The notes under the pieces were generated by a model, which saw only the letters and a list, made by a program, of their open reading frames with translations, was not told the DNA's origin and searched no databases. DNA of 64,000 nucleotides from DATFDN01 sp963818885. GTDB taxonomy: Bacteria > Pseudomonadota > Alphaproteobacteria > Acetobacterales > Acetobacteraceae. The DNA is taken from assembly GCA_963818885.1 (NCBI GenBank), contig CAWFTP010000006.1, positions 620,001 through 684,000 of the forward strand, in the 5' to 3' direction. Positions 9,635 to 18,890 of the stretch are shown here, one piece after another; position 1 is the stretch's first letter, and each line of letters begins with the position of its first letter. The translations under genes and the position numbers were made by a program.

Positions 9635-9731
9635 GTCATTGCGAGGACGCCCGCGAAGCGGGCGGACGAAGCAATCCCCCACACGCGTGCAGGGGATTGC
9701 TTCCCACCGCTTTCGCGGTGGTCGCAATGAC
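9635..9731. repeat. Dispersed palindromic repeat, family B copy 1
   Basis: An inverted repeat with outer arms GTCATTGCGA and TCGCAATGAC, and inner arms GAAGCAATCCCC and GGGGATTGCTTC. It lies between the convergent phaB and cation efflux genes. The same element, slightly shorter, is at 41958-42031. Its position between convergent genes suits a bidirectional terminator or REP-like mRNA end. Confidence 0.85.
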
Positions 9732-9770
9732 GCGGGTGGGGACGGAGTGATGGCGTCGGGCTGTCGGCAA

Positions 9771-10685
9771 TCAGATCACCTGCTCGGAGCGCAGGCCGCA
9801 CGCATATGCGGTGTCGACGGTCTCGAGCTGCACGGTCGTGTGGCCGATGCCGAAGCGTTCCCGCAACTCGGCCGGCACGCGCTCAAGGAGCACGGGATCG
9901 TCCGCCGTGTCACCCCTGACCAGATGCACCGTCAGCGCGTTGTCGGTCGTCGACAGCGCCCAGATATGCAGGTCATGAACCTCGCTGACCCCGGGAAGCT
10001 GGCCTAGATAGGCGGTCACCGCCGCCGGGTCGATGCCCGCCGGCACGGCATCGAGCGACAGGTTGACCGACTGGCGCAGCAGATCCCACGTGCCGACGAC
10101 GATCATGATCGCAATCAGCAGGCTGACCGCCGCGTCGAGCCGGTTCCAGCCGGTCAGCCAGATTACCAGCCCGGCGACGGCGACGCCCGCTGTCAGCGCG
10201 GTATCCGCCGCCATGTGGGCGAAGGCGGCGTTCCGGTTCAGGTCGTGCTTGCGCCCGTGGGCGAGCAGCCAGGCGGCGATCCCGTTGGCGGGGATGCCGA
10301 CGAGCGCGACAAGCATGATCACGAACCCATCCGTCGGCTCGGGGCTGGCGAGCTTGCGGCCGGCTTCCAAGGCAATGGCACCGGTGACCAGCAACAGAAG
10401 CACCGCGTTCGCGAGCGCCGCCAGCACTGAGGCACGCCGCATCCCATAGGTGAAGCGCGGCGTCGGCCCCCGCGTCCCCAGCCAGACCGCACCCCAGCCC
10501 AGCAGCAGACTCAGGACATCGCCGAAATTGTGCCCGGCATCAGCGAGCAGGGCGGTCGAATTGACCATCAGGCCGGCGACGGCCTCGACCACCACGTAGG
10601 CGAGGTTGATCAGGCTGCCGATCGCGAAAGCGCGGCCGGTTGTACCGAGCGGGGAGTGGGCGTGGTGGGAATGGTCATGCGGCAT
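9771..10685 (-). CDS. Cation diffusion facilitator (CzcD/ZitB-type) metal exporter
   Basis: A 304-residue CDF transporter that exports Zn2+, Co2+ or related ions by proton antiport across the inner membrane. A His-rich N-terminus (MPHDHSHHAHS) precedes six membrane segments. The metal site is NSTALLADAGHNFGD in helix 2 and HMAADTALTAG in helix 5 (HxxxD in both). The C-terminal cytoplasmic domain (LPGVSEVHDLHIWALS) is the usual metal-sensing part. Start chosen at 10685 with GGGAG upstream. Its end faces the repeat behind phaB. Confidence 0.92.
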   Translation of the reverse strand: MPHDHSHHAHSPLGTTGRAFAIGSLINLAYVVVEAVAGLMVNSTALLADAGHNFGDVLSLLLGWGAVWLGTRGPTPRFTYGMRRASVLAALANAVLLLLVTGAIALEAGRKLASPEPTDGFVIMLVALVGIPANGIAAWLLAHGRKHDLNRNAAFAHMAADTALTAGVAVAGLVIWLTGWNRLDAAVSLLIAIMIVVGTWDLLRQSVNLSLDAVPAGIDPAAVTAYLGQLPGVSEVHDLHIWALSTTDNALTVHLVRGDTADDPVLLERVPAELRERFGIGHTTVQLETVDTAYACGLRSEQVI

Positions 10686-10714
10686 GGCGGACCACTCCCG
10701 ACACGAAGGGGAGG

Positions 10715-10927
10715 CTAGAAACCCTCGCGCTCCAGACGCTTGCGCTCCAGCTTGCGGGCGCGGCGCACCGCCTCCGCGGCCTCGCGCGCGCGGCGCTCGG
10801 ACGGCTTCTCGTAATGGCGGCGCAGCTTCATCTCCCGGAAGACACCTTCCCGCTGCATCTTCTTCTTGAGCGCCTTCAGCGCCTGATCGACGTTGTTGTC
10901 GCGAACGAGAACCTGCACTTGGCGCAC
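10715..10927 (-). CDS. rpsU: 30S ribosomal protein S21
   Basis: The 70-residue S21 protein of the small ribosomal subunit, fully conserved from MRQVQVLVRDNNVDQALKAL to a basic C-terminal helix (RKLERKRLEREGF). It lies 29 bases upstream of the cation exporter start on the same strand and is divergent from def and the COQ9-family gene. The latter belongs to a family named for being divergently transcribed from rpsU, and this window shows that layout with def interposed. Confidence 0.97.
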   Translation of the reverse strand: MRQVQVLVRDNNVDQALKALKKKMQREGVFREMKLRRHYEKPSERRAREAAEAVRRARKLERKRLEREGF

Positions 10928-11057
10928 TTCTCCTTTTCGTGGTCGGTCGGCCGGTCACGGCCAGGGTGGGGCAGGCCATTCCTTGCCCGGGACGCGGCCT
11001 ATACCATGGCCGAAACACAGGTGGAACCCCGGCGTTCCGCCCCATATCGGAGCCAAG

Positions 11058-11603
11058 ATGGCCATCCTCAAGATCGCCCGCATGGGCAACCCTGTCCTGC
11101 TGCGCCGCTGCGAGCCGGTCGACGACCCCGGCGCGCCGGAGATCCGGCGGCTGGTGGCCGACATGATCGAGACGATGGAGGACGCGCCCGGCGTCGGGCT
11201 TGCCGCCCCACAGGTCCACGTCCCGCTGCGCCTGTTCGTGTTCCGCATCCCGCCGGAGCGCAAGGGTGAGGATCCGGAGGATTCGACGTTGCCGAACTCC
11301 GTGCTGATCAACCCTGAGGTCGAGCTGCTCTCCGACGAGCGCGCGCTGCGCTGGGAAGGCTGCCTGTCGATCCCCGGCCTGCGTGCCGCCGTCCCGCGCG
11401 CACCGCGCATCCGCTATCGCGGCGTGGACTGCGATGGCGTGCCGGCGGAGCGGACGGTCTCCGGGTTCCATGCCGGCGTGGTGCAGCACGAATACGACCA
11501 CCTCGACGGAATCCTCTACACGATGCGGCTGACCGACTTCCGCCTGTTCGGCTTCACCGAGGATTTGGCCCGCGCGGCGATGGCCCAGCAGGCGTCCGCA
11601 TGA
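11058..11603 (+). CDS. def: Peptide deformylase
   Basis: A 181-residue metalloenzyme that removes the formyl group from nascent N-terminal formyl-Met. All three family motifs are intact: GVGLAAPQ (45-52), EGCLS (100-104, Cys metal ligand) and HEYDH (144-148, two His ligands and catalytic Glu). The ATG at 11058 follows GGAG. The stop codon overlaps the start of the COQ9-family gene (ATGA), so the two are translationally coupled. The sequence is closer to the type II/III deformylases often found as a second copy than to the def of the fmt operon. Confidence 0.93.
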   Translation: MAILKIARMGNPVLLRRCEPVDDPGAPEIRRLVADMIETMEDAPGVGLAAPQVHVPLRLFVFRIPPERKGEDPEDSTLPNSVLINPEVELLSDERALRWEGCLSIPGLRAAVPRAPRIRYRGVDCDGVPAERTVSGFHAGVVQHEYDHLDGILYTMRLTDFRLFGFTEDLARAAMAQQASA

Positions 11604-12214
11604 TCGAGCCGCCCGAGCGCAGCGCGGAGCGCGATGCCGCGATCGACGCGCTGCTGCCCAATGTGCCCTTCGACGGCTGGACCATGCGTGCCCTGCGGCG
11701 CGGGCTGGCCTCGATCGGCCAAGAGCCGGATGACGCGCCGCTGCTCTTCCCCGGGGGTGCCCCCGACATGGTGGAGGCGTATTGCGACCTCGCCGACCGC
11801 CGGATGGAGGCAGGCGCCGCGGGGCTCGGGCTGGACGCGATGCGCCTGTCCCAGCGCACGCGGGCGGTGATCGCGCTTCGCCTCGCCCAGAACCGGCCCC
11901 ACAAGGAAGCGATACGCCGCGCGATCGCGGTGCTCGCGCTGCCGGCCAACGTCCGGACCGGCCTGCTGTGCACGGCCCGTACCGTAGACGCGATCTGGCA
12001 TGCCGTCGGTGACCGTTCGACCGACATCTCCTGGTACACCAAGCGGGCGATCCTCGCCGGGGTCTACACGGCCACCCTGCTGTTCTGGCTGCGCGACACG
12101 AGCGAGGACGATGCCGAGGCGCTGGCGTTTCTCGACCGGCGCCTTGCCGGGGTCGGGCGGATCGGCCGGATGCGCGGGCGCATCAGCGCCAAGTGGCGGC
12201 CGGCTCGCGCGTGA
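11600..12214 (+). CDS. COQ9 family protein
   Basis: A 204-residue COQ9-family protein. In eukaryotes COQ9 binds isoprenoid lipid and supports COQ7 in ubiquinone synthesis; the bacterial role is less defined. The N-terminal part (DALLPNVPFDGWTMRALRRGL) is TetR-like helix bundle, and the C-terminal part (SDISWYTKRAILAGVYTATLLFWL-type segment) is the family's lipid-binding signature. It overlaps def by 4 bases and its own stop overlaps the GTG of the following histidine kinase, so all three may be on one transcript. Confidence 0.88.
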   Translation: MIEPPERSAERDAAIDALLPNVPFDGWTMRALRRGLASIGQEPDDAPLLFPGGAPDMVEAYCDLADRRMEAGAAGLGLDAMRLSQRTRAVIALRLAQNRPHKEAIRRAIAVLALPANVRTGLLCTARTVDAIWHAVGDRSTDISWYTKRAILAGVYTATLLFWLRDTSEDDAEALAFLDRRLAGVGRIGRMRGRISAKWRPARA

Positions 12215-13732
12215 GCGCCGCAAGCGCGCAGCGCCTCACACCCGCCGACCTGCACGCAGCGGCGCCCTCGCCGGCTCTCCCGGCGGTCGCATCGGCGGTC
12301 TTCGTCCTCTGCATCGTCGCGGCGGCTTGGCTCGCGACGTCGCTGTCGACCCGGACGGGACTGGTCCGCCACTCTCTGACCGTGGAGACGGATCTCTCCG
12401 AGCTCCTCTCGTCCCTGCAGGACGCCGAGACGGGGGAGCGCGGATTCCTGCTCACCGGGAACGACGCCTATCTCGCCCCGTATCATCGCGCGCTGCGATC
12501 GGTCGCCGGCCAGTTTGCCGATCTGCGACAAGCGATCGCGGACAATCCGAAGCAGCGCGCGATGATGGCGGAGTTGCAGCAGGTCGCGACGGAGCGCCTC
12601 GCCGCGTCCAGACGCGATGTAGAGGCACGCCGGGCGGGCGCGTCGGTGCAAGCTCTGACGCTCGCACCGACCGCGAGCGGCAAGGCGCTGATGGATCAGG
12701 CGCGGTGGATCATCGCGGAGCATGCGGGCGGAGGAGGGGCGCGTGCTGGCCGAGCGCGCCGCCGCCGCCGCGTTCTTCGGCCCGCGCACTGCTCGGGGTG
12801 ATCGGCGTGAGCGCGCTGCTCGCCATCGCGGCCGTTGTCCTCTGGTTTCGTGGATATGCGCCGCTACGCGGGCGCGCTGGAGCAGCGCGCAGGAGGGGCT
12901 GAGCGCGCCAATGTCGAGCTGGAGGCCAAGGGTGGCGGAACGAACGGCGGAGTTGCGCGAGTTCGAACGAGGAGATCCAGCGCTTCGCCTATATCGTGAG
13001 CCACGACCTCCGCGCGCCGCTGGTCAATATCATGGGCTTCACCAGCGAGCTTGAGACAACACGCGAGGACATCCGTGCCGAACTCCCCGACACGCCGAAG
13101 GTCGGAGGCGATCGACGCCGAGTTCGGACGAGGCCCTCGGGTTCATCAAGGCGGCGATTTCCAAGATGGACGGGCTGATCAGCGCCATCCTGAAATTCTC
13201 CCGCGAGGGACGGCGGGCGTTCCGCCCGGAGCCGCTCGACGTGACCGCGCTCGTCCAGGGCCTCGCCGATGCCCAGCGCCATCAGGCCGACGAGGCGAAC
13301 GCGCTCGTGGAAGTGAAACGCCTGCCGGGGATAACCGCCGACCGGCTCGCGCTCGAGCAGGTCTTCGGCAACCTGATCGACAACGCGATCAAGTATCTCG
13401 ACCCCAAGCGGCCGGGACGGATCGAGGTATCGGGCGAGGTCGCGGGATCGCGCGTGCGCTACATGGTGCGCGACAACGGCAGGGGGATCGCCGCCCAGGA
13501 CTATGCGCGCGTGTTCGAACTGTTCCGCCGGGCCGGCGCGCAGGACAGGCCGGGCGAGGGTCTCGGCCTGGCCCACGTGAAGACCCTGGTTCGCTCGATG
13601 GGCGGGCGGATCGACGTCGCCTCCCAACTCGGCGTCGGCACGACATTCACGGTCGTATTACCCAAAAATCCCCCGAGCCGTGTAAACTGGCATGCCGCCG
13701 GGGAGAAAAAGACGTGCGCCCAGTCTCTATAG
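12211..13732 (+). CDS. CHASE3-domain sensor histidine kinase (many frame breaks as read)
   Basis: Membrane histidine kinase. It has a hydrophobic segment (FVLCIVAAAWLATSL), a periplasmic CHASE3 domain containing LQDAETGERGFLLTGNDAYL, a second membrane segment (ALLGVIGVSALLAIAAVVLW), a coiled linker, a HisKA domain with H-box FAYIVSHDLRAPLVNIMGF, and an ATPase domain with N-box NLIDNAIKYL, DNGRGI and GEGLGLAHVK. As read, the frame breaks at about 12720, 12775, 12845, 12930, 12970, 13098 and 13130. Nearly every break is healed by removing one base, usually from a doubled or tripled homopolymer. I treat the gene as intact in the organism but broken in this sequence. GTG start overlaps the COQ9 stop. 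Its partners are the next two genes. Confidence 0.75.
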
Positions 13733-14151
13733 TAATGATCGAGGACGACGAGGGCCACGCGCGCCTCATCGAGAAGAATATCCGACGAGCCGGCGTCAAT
13801 AACGAGATCATTCATTTCGAGAAGCGGCGCGAAGTGCGCTTGAGTATTTGTTCGGACCTGACGGATCGGGACAGGTCAACGCGGGGCGTGCGCTCCTTGT
13901 CCTGCTTGACCTCAACCTGCCCGACATGACCGGCGTCGATATCCTCGCGCGAATGAAGGGCAACGAGCACACGCGGCGCTGCCCCGATCGTCGTTCTGAC
14001 CACCACCGACGACGAGCGGGAAATCCAGCGCTGCTACGATCTCGGTGCGAACGTCTACATCACCAAGCCGGTGAACTATGATGCGTTCGCCAACGCGATA
14101 CGGCAGCTTGGTCTGTTCTTCGCGGTGATGCAGGTTCCGGAAGTGGCGTAG
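13714..14151 (+). CDS. Single-domain response regulator (two frame breaks as read)
   Basis: A CheY-like receiver without output domain, beginning at the GTG at 13714 (VRPVSIVMIEDDEGHARLI), which overlaps the kinase 3' end. The phosphoacceptor Asp is in LLDLNLPDMTG, the Thr switch in VVLTTTDD, and the Lys in YITKPVN. The frame shifts near 13830 and near 13980; deleting one C from the CCCC run at about 13982 restores TRRCPIVVLTTTDD. This receiver type commonly passes phosphate between a CHASE3 kinase and a HisKA_2 kinase, matching its position. Confidence 0.78.
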
Positions 14152-14153
14152 TT

Positions 14154-15195
14154 GTGAGCGAGAGACCCGCCCTTCGCATCCTCTATATCGACGACGATCC
14201 TGGCATCGCGCGCCTGGTTCAGCGGGCGCTGGGCCGGCGGGGCTTCGAGGTCGAGCACGCGGCGAATGGCGCGGAAGGGCTTCGGCGACTGCGAGAGGAC
14301 AAGTTCGCGCTCGTCTGCCTCGACCACACCATGCCGGGCCAGGACGGGCTCGCTGTTCTCGCCGAGATCCGCGCCATTCCGGACCATCCGCCGGTCATCT
14401 ACGCGACCGGGTCGGAGGATAACAGCCGCGTGGCGGTCGCGGCGCTGAAGAAGGGGGCGGTCGATTACGTCTGGAAGGACGTGGGCGGGGAGTTCATCGA
14501 GCTCCTGGGAGCCGCGATCGAGCACGCGCTGGTTGAGGAGGAGTTGCGCCGCGCCAAGGAGCGGGCCGAACGCGAGGCCCTGGAGGCACGCGATCACGCG
14601 CAACTGCTGCTGCGTGAGGTAAATCACCGGGTCGCCAACAGCCTCGCCCTCGTCGCCGCGCTCGTGAAGATGCAGACATCGGCGGTCAAGGACCCGGGCG
14701 CGCGCGACGTGCTCGAGGAGACTCAGGCGCGGATCCTGGCGATCGCCGGCATTCACCGGCGCCTCTACACGTCGGAGGACGTGCGCTTTGTTGGCATCGA
14801 CGCCTATCTGGCGAGCCTGGTGGAAGACCTCGATTCGGCGATGCGGGCGATCGGGCGGGAACATCCGATCAAGCTGCAGGCCGACCCGATCGCGGTGCCG
14901 ACCGACAAGGCGGTCTCGCTCGGGGTCATCGTCACCGAATTGGTGACCAACGCGTACAAATACGCTTATCCGGAGGGCAGGAGCGGCGAAATCCGCATCC
15001 GGATCACCCGCGAGGGCGACGGGGCCCGCCTTGTGGTGGAGGATGACGGGATCGGGCACCGGCTCGACGGCCAAGCCGAGGGGTACTGGCCTGGGAATGC
15101 GGATCGTAGCGGCGATGGCGGCCAACCTGCGGACCGATATCGAATTCGACGATACGCACGCCGGCACGCGCGTCAGCCTGCGCATCGCGCTATAG
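14154..15195 (+). CDS. Receiver-HisKA_2 histidine kinase (one frame break near the end)
   Basis: A soluble hybrid of an N-terminal receiver (ILYIDDDPG; phosphoacceptor in VCLDHTMPGQDG; YVWKD), a short coiled linker and a HisKA_2 kinase with H-box LLREVNHRVANSLALVAALVK, N-box LGVIVTELVTNAYKYAY and VEDDGIG. The final ATPase motif GTGLGMRIV is readable only if one G of the GGGG run near 15085 is removed; the frame then ends at the TAG at 15193-15195. GTG start three bases after the receiver gene. HWE/HisKA_2 kinases often feed the general stress response in Alphaproteobacteria, but no phyR or ecfG is in view. Confidence 0.82.
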
Positions 15196-16099
15196 GTCGA
15201 TGAAGCCGCGCATCACCGGCACGCAGTCGCCCGCGATCGTCGCGGTGACCGGGCCCTCCCCCGTCTTGCGCGCCGAAGCGAGCAGGCGGGAGGGACGGCC
15301 CATCTCGATCCCCTGCTCGATATCGTAGTCCAGCGTGACGTTCACGCCCGGGGCGAGGGCGGTTAGCAGGGCCGCCAGGGCGGCATTGGCGCTGCCGGTC
15401 GCCGGGTCCTCGATCGTGCCGCTGAGCGGGGCGAACATGCGCGCGCGCAGCCGCGTCGCCTCGCCGTCGTGACGGGCGTAGAGATGCAGCGCGAACCGGT
15501 CGACCGACGCGTCGCGGCCCACCGCGGCGGTGCGGAACGCCGCGAGATCGGGCGCGGCGCGCGACAGCGCCTCGAGACTCGCGACCTCGGCGAGGACGAA
15601 CCAGATGCCAACAGAGGCAAACAGCGGCGTGTGCGCGCCGGTCGCGATATCGTCGTCATCAAGCCCAGTGCAGGCGGTGATGACCTCGATCGGCACGTCA
15701 TCGCCGATCTGCAGCGCATGCGGGCGCCGCGATCCGCGCGCCGCTGATCGTCCCGGCGGAGTCACGCTGCGGGTGCACGCGGACCAGGCCCGCCGGCTCC
15801 TCGAATGTCAGGTGCTCCGGCACCTCGCCCATGCGGCGCGCCAGCACGTAGCCGGTGCCGACATTCGGGTGCCCGGCGAACGGCATCTCCGCCGTGCGGT
15901 TGAAGATGCGCACGCGGGCGTGGTTGTGCGGGTTCGCGGGCGGCAGGACGAACGTCGTCTCCGACAGGTTGAACTCGGCGGCGATGGCTTGCATCTGCGC
16001 GTCCGTCATGCCGGCGGCATCCGGGAACACGGCAAGCGGGTTGCCGCCGAAGCGGCGATCGGTGAACACGTCGACGGTGACGAACTCGAATTGCGACAT
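15190..16099 (-). CDS. PhzF-family isomerase-like protein (one frame break)
   Basis: PhzF/DapF-fold protein of about 300 residues. N-terminal half: FEFVTVDVFTDRRFGGNPLAVF with the catalytic-site segment NLSETTFVLPP and the FNRTAEMPFAGHPNVGTGYVL signature. C-terminal half: GTIEDPATGSANAALAALL. The two halves lie in different frames; removing one C from the CCC near 15731 (APHALQIGDDV) joins them. The ATG at 16099 follows GGGAG. PhzF itself isomerises DHHA in phenazine synthesis, but most family members are of unknown function, and no phenazine genes are present here. Its stop overlaps that of the convergent kinase. Confidence 0.82.
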
Positions 16100-16226
16100 C
16101 TGATCTCCCTCGCGGTGCCATTGATGAAAATGTTCTGTCAACCAGACGTGAAGGAATATTGCTGGACCTGTCCAGAGCGCCGGTTAAATTTCCCTACATC
16201 GGCAGGATAAGCCGGAGGAGGGGGAC

Positions 16227-17231
16227 ATGAGAGGGGTTTACTCCATCGCCGTCGCGGTGCTCGCCGCCGCCGCCGGCTCGGCGCTCGCACCGGCGCCCGC
16301 GCAGGCAGCTTACAGTTTCCAGACCCTGAACAACAATGCCGATCCGACGTTCAACCAACTCCTGGGGATCAACAGCGCCGGGGAGGTCGCCGGATATTTC
16401 GGCAGTGGCGCGGCGGGGCATCCCAACAAGGGCTACACCGTGGTGCCGCCGTACGGACAGGGCGACTATACCAACGAAAACTTTCCCGGCTCGGTGCAGA
16501 CCCAGGTGACTGGCCTCAACAACGCCGGGGTGACGGTCGGGTTCTGGTCCAATAGCAATTTCGGCCCGCCGAACGACGCCAATTTCGGCTTCGTCAAGGT
16601 CGGCAACATGTTCACCAACGTCAACAACCCGGCAACCCCTGGCGGGGGGATTCCGATCAACCAGCTGCTCGGCGTCAACAACAGCAATGTGGCAGTCGGC
16701 TTCTACAACGATGCCGCGGGCAACGCCAACGGATACACCTACAACATCGGATCGGCCACGTTCGTCCCGGTGAACAACCCCGCAGCGACGGCGACGACGG
16801 CCGCTGCCATCAACAATCTCGGGCAGATCGCCGGGTTCTTCGTCGATGCCACCGGCACCCACGGCTTCCTCGACATCGGCGGCGTCTTCACGACCCTCGA
16901 TGCGCCCGGGGCGTCAGCGACGATGTTGACCGGGATAAACGACAACGGCCTGCTGGTCGGCGTCGATACCGTCGGGGCGGCGACGCACGGCGTCATCTAC
17001 GACGACCTCACGCATAGCTGGATTTCGCTCGACGATCCCTTGGGCATCGACGCCACGACGTTCAACGGGATCAACGATCTCAATCAGATCGTCGGCTTCT
17101 ACACGGACGCCAACGGCAACGTGGACGGGCTGCTGGCGACACCCGTGCCGACACCCGAGCCGGCCTCCCTGCTGCTGATCGGGAGCGGCCTGCTCGGCCT
17201 GTCCCTCCTGCGCCGGCGCCGGCGCGGGTAG
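16227..17231 (+). CDS. PEP-CTERM sorting-domain protein with HAF-type repeats
   Basis: A 334-residue exported surface or matrix protein. A signal peptide (VYSIAVAVLAAAAGSALAPAPAQA) is followed by repeats of the form INxxGxIxGFYxxxxGxxHGF (for example INNLGQIAGFFVDATGTHGF and INDLNQIVGFYTDANGNVDG). The C-terminus is a complete PEP-CTERM signal: VPTPEPASLL, a hydrophobic helix, then RRRRRG. Exosortase cuts such proteins after export and links them to exopolysaccharide production. No exosortase gene is in this window. Asn-rich, Lys-poor composition fits an extracellular protein. A strong GGAGGAGG site precedes the ATG. Confidence 0.92.
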   Translation: MRGVYSIAVAVLAAAAGSALAPAPAQAAYSFQTLNNNADPTFNQLLGINSAGEVAGYFGSGAAGHPNKGYTVVPPYGQGDYTNENFPGSVQTQVTGLNNAGVTVGFWSNSNFGPPNDANFGFVKVGNMFTNVNNPATPGGGIPINQLLGVNNSNVAVGFYNDAAGNANGYTYNIGSATFVPVNNPAATATTAAAINNLGQIAGFFVDATGTHGFLDIGGVFTTLDAPGASATMLTGINDNGLLVGVDTVGAATHGVIYDDLTHSWISLDDPLGIDATTFNGINDLNQIVGFYTDANGNVDGLLATPVPTPEPASLLLIGSGLLGLSLLRRRRRG

Positions 17232-17323
17232 CGCATCGGCACACGCGCCGCGGACGGACGGTGCCCCTGACATCGTCCGTCCGAGCGCGTATCCTGGCGG
17301 CAGCCGTTGCAGGAGGGACCCTC

Positions 17324-18802
17324 ATGCTCAACCCCGCCAGCCCGCTGCCGCTGAAGGACCCGACGCTGTTCCGGCAGGCCAACTGCCTCGACGGCAAGTG
17401 GGTGCAGGCCGACAGCGGCAAGACGCTGACGGTCAAGAACCCCGCCACCTTCGAGGCGATCGGCGAGGTGCCGGCGATGGGCAAGGCGGAGACGCGCCGC
17501 GCCATCGAGGCGGCGGCGCGCGCCTACCCGGCCTGGCGCGCCCTGCTCGCCAAGGAGCGGGCCGCGATCCTGCGCAAGCTCTCGGACCTGATGCTCGCCA
17601 ACGCCGAGGACCTCGCGGTCATCATGACCGCCGAGCAAGGCAAGCCGCTCTCCGAGAGCAAGGGCGAGATCGCCTATGCGGCGAGCTTCATCGACTGGTT
17701 CGCCGAGGAGGGAAAGCGTGTCTACGGCGACATCATCCCGCAGAACGCGAAGGGACGGCGCATCCTGGTGCAGAAGGAGCCGATCGGCGTCTTCGCCGCC
17801 ATCACGCCGTGGAACTTTCCCTCGGCGATGATCACCCGCAAGGCGGGTCCGGGATGGGCGGCGGGCTGCACCGGCGTGATCCGCCCGGCGAGCCAGACGC
17901 CATTCTCCGCGCTCGCCCTCGCGGTGCTCGCGGAGCGCGCGGGGATGCCGGCGGGCGTCTGCAACGTCCTGACCGGCCCCTCCGGCGAGATGGGCGCCGA
18001 GCTCACCTCGAATCCCATCGTGCGCAAGCTGTCGTTCACCGGCTCGACCGAGGTGGGCGCGAAGCTGCTCGCGATGTGCGCGCCGACGATCAAGAAGACC
18101 AGCATGGAGCTGGGCGGCAACGCGCCGTTCATCGTGTTCGACGACGCCGATCTCGACGCGGCGGTCGTGGGCGCGATGGGCAGCAAGTACCGCAACACCG
18201 GCCAGACCTGCGTCTGCGCCAACCGCATCCTGGTGCAGGACGGCGTCTATGATTCGTTCGCGGCCAAGTTCAAGACGGCGATCGAGGCGATGAAGGTCGG
18301 CAACGGCATGGAACCCGGCGTCGCGCAGGGCCCGCTGATCAACGCCGACGCCGTGAGCAAGGTGGAGGAGCACATCGCCGACGCGACCAAGCGCGGGGCG
18401 AAAGTGCTGACCGGCGGTCATCGCCACAAGCTCGGCGGCAATTTCTTCGAGCCGACCCTGCTCGCCGAGGTGCCGCGCGAGGCGCTGATGTTCCGTGAGG
18501 AGACGTTCGGCCCGGTGGCGCCGCTGTTCCGCTTCAAGACCGAAGAGGAGGCGATCAAGCTCGCCAACGACACCGAGTTCGGGCTGGCGGCGTATTTCTA
18601 CACGCGCGACGTCGGCCGCGTGTTCCGCGTCGGCGAGGCGCTGGAATACGGCCTGATCGGCATCAACGAGGGGATCATCTCCACCGCCGAGGCCCCGTTC
18701 GGCGGCATGAAAGCCTCCGGCCTCGGCCGCGAGGGCTCGAAATACGGGATCGAGGAGTATCTGGAGATCAAATACCTCGCGGTCGGCGGGATCGGTACGT
18801 AG
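17324..18802 (+). CDS. gabD: NAD(P)-dependent succinate-semialdehyde dehydrogenase
   Basis: Aldehyde dehydrogenase of 492 residues, closest in motif to GabD, which oxidises succinate semialdehyde to succinate. It has ITPWNFPSAMITRK (cofactor site), FTGSTEVG, the catalytic Glu in MELGGNAPFIVF and the catalytic Cys at about residue 296 in GQTCVCANR, the double Cys being typical of redox-regulated SSADH. PASQTPFSALAL stands where KPAxxTPLSALAL is usual, so the Lys of that loop is replaced by Arg-Pro. AGGAGGG precedes the ATG. Glutarate-semialdehyde dehydrogenase is the main alternative. Confidence 0.88.
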   Translation: MLNPASPLPLKDPTLFRQANCLDGKWVQADSGKTLTVKNPATFEAIGEVPAMGKAETRRAIEAAARAYPAWRALLAKERAAILRKLSDLMLANAEDLAVIMTAEQGKPLSESKGEIAYAASFIDWFAEEGKRVYGDIIPQNAKGRRILVQKEPIGVFAAITPWNFPSAMITRKAGPGWAAGCTGVIRPASQTPFSALALAVLAERAGMPAGVCNVLTGPSGEMGAELTSNPIVRKLSFTGSTEVGAKLLAMCAPTIKKTSMELGGNAPFIVFDDADLDAAVVGAMGSKYRNTGQTCVCANRILVQDGVYDSFAAKFKTAIEAMKVGNGMEPGVAQGPLINADAVSKVEEHIADATKRGAKVLTGGHRHKLGGNFFEPTLLAEVPREALMFREETFGPVAPLFRFKTEEEAIKLANDTEFGLAAYFYTRDVGRVFRVGEALEYGLIGINEGIISTAEAPFGGMKASGLGREGSKYGIEEYLEIKYLAVGGIGT

Positions 18803-18890
18803 CCGCCCTCACCCGCCGAAAGGACCTCGTTAGGCTTCACTTAACCGTTCGCATCTTACACACCCGTGAGAGAGCGACCCCGAGGTCAAG

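Noticed and set aside
12211..14151. Calling the CHASE3 kinase and receiver true pseudogenes
   Set aside because: Almost every break is a one-base surplus in a homopolymer, catalytic motifs are all intact, and the same pattern hits essential genes.
16130..16226. Sigma-54 promoter before the PEP-CTERM gene
   Set aside because: The upstream bases lack a GG-N10-GC element with the required spacing; only TTGCTGG-like fragments are present.
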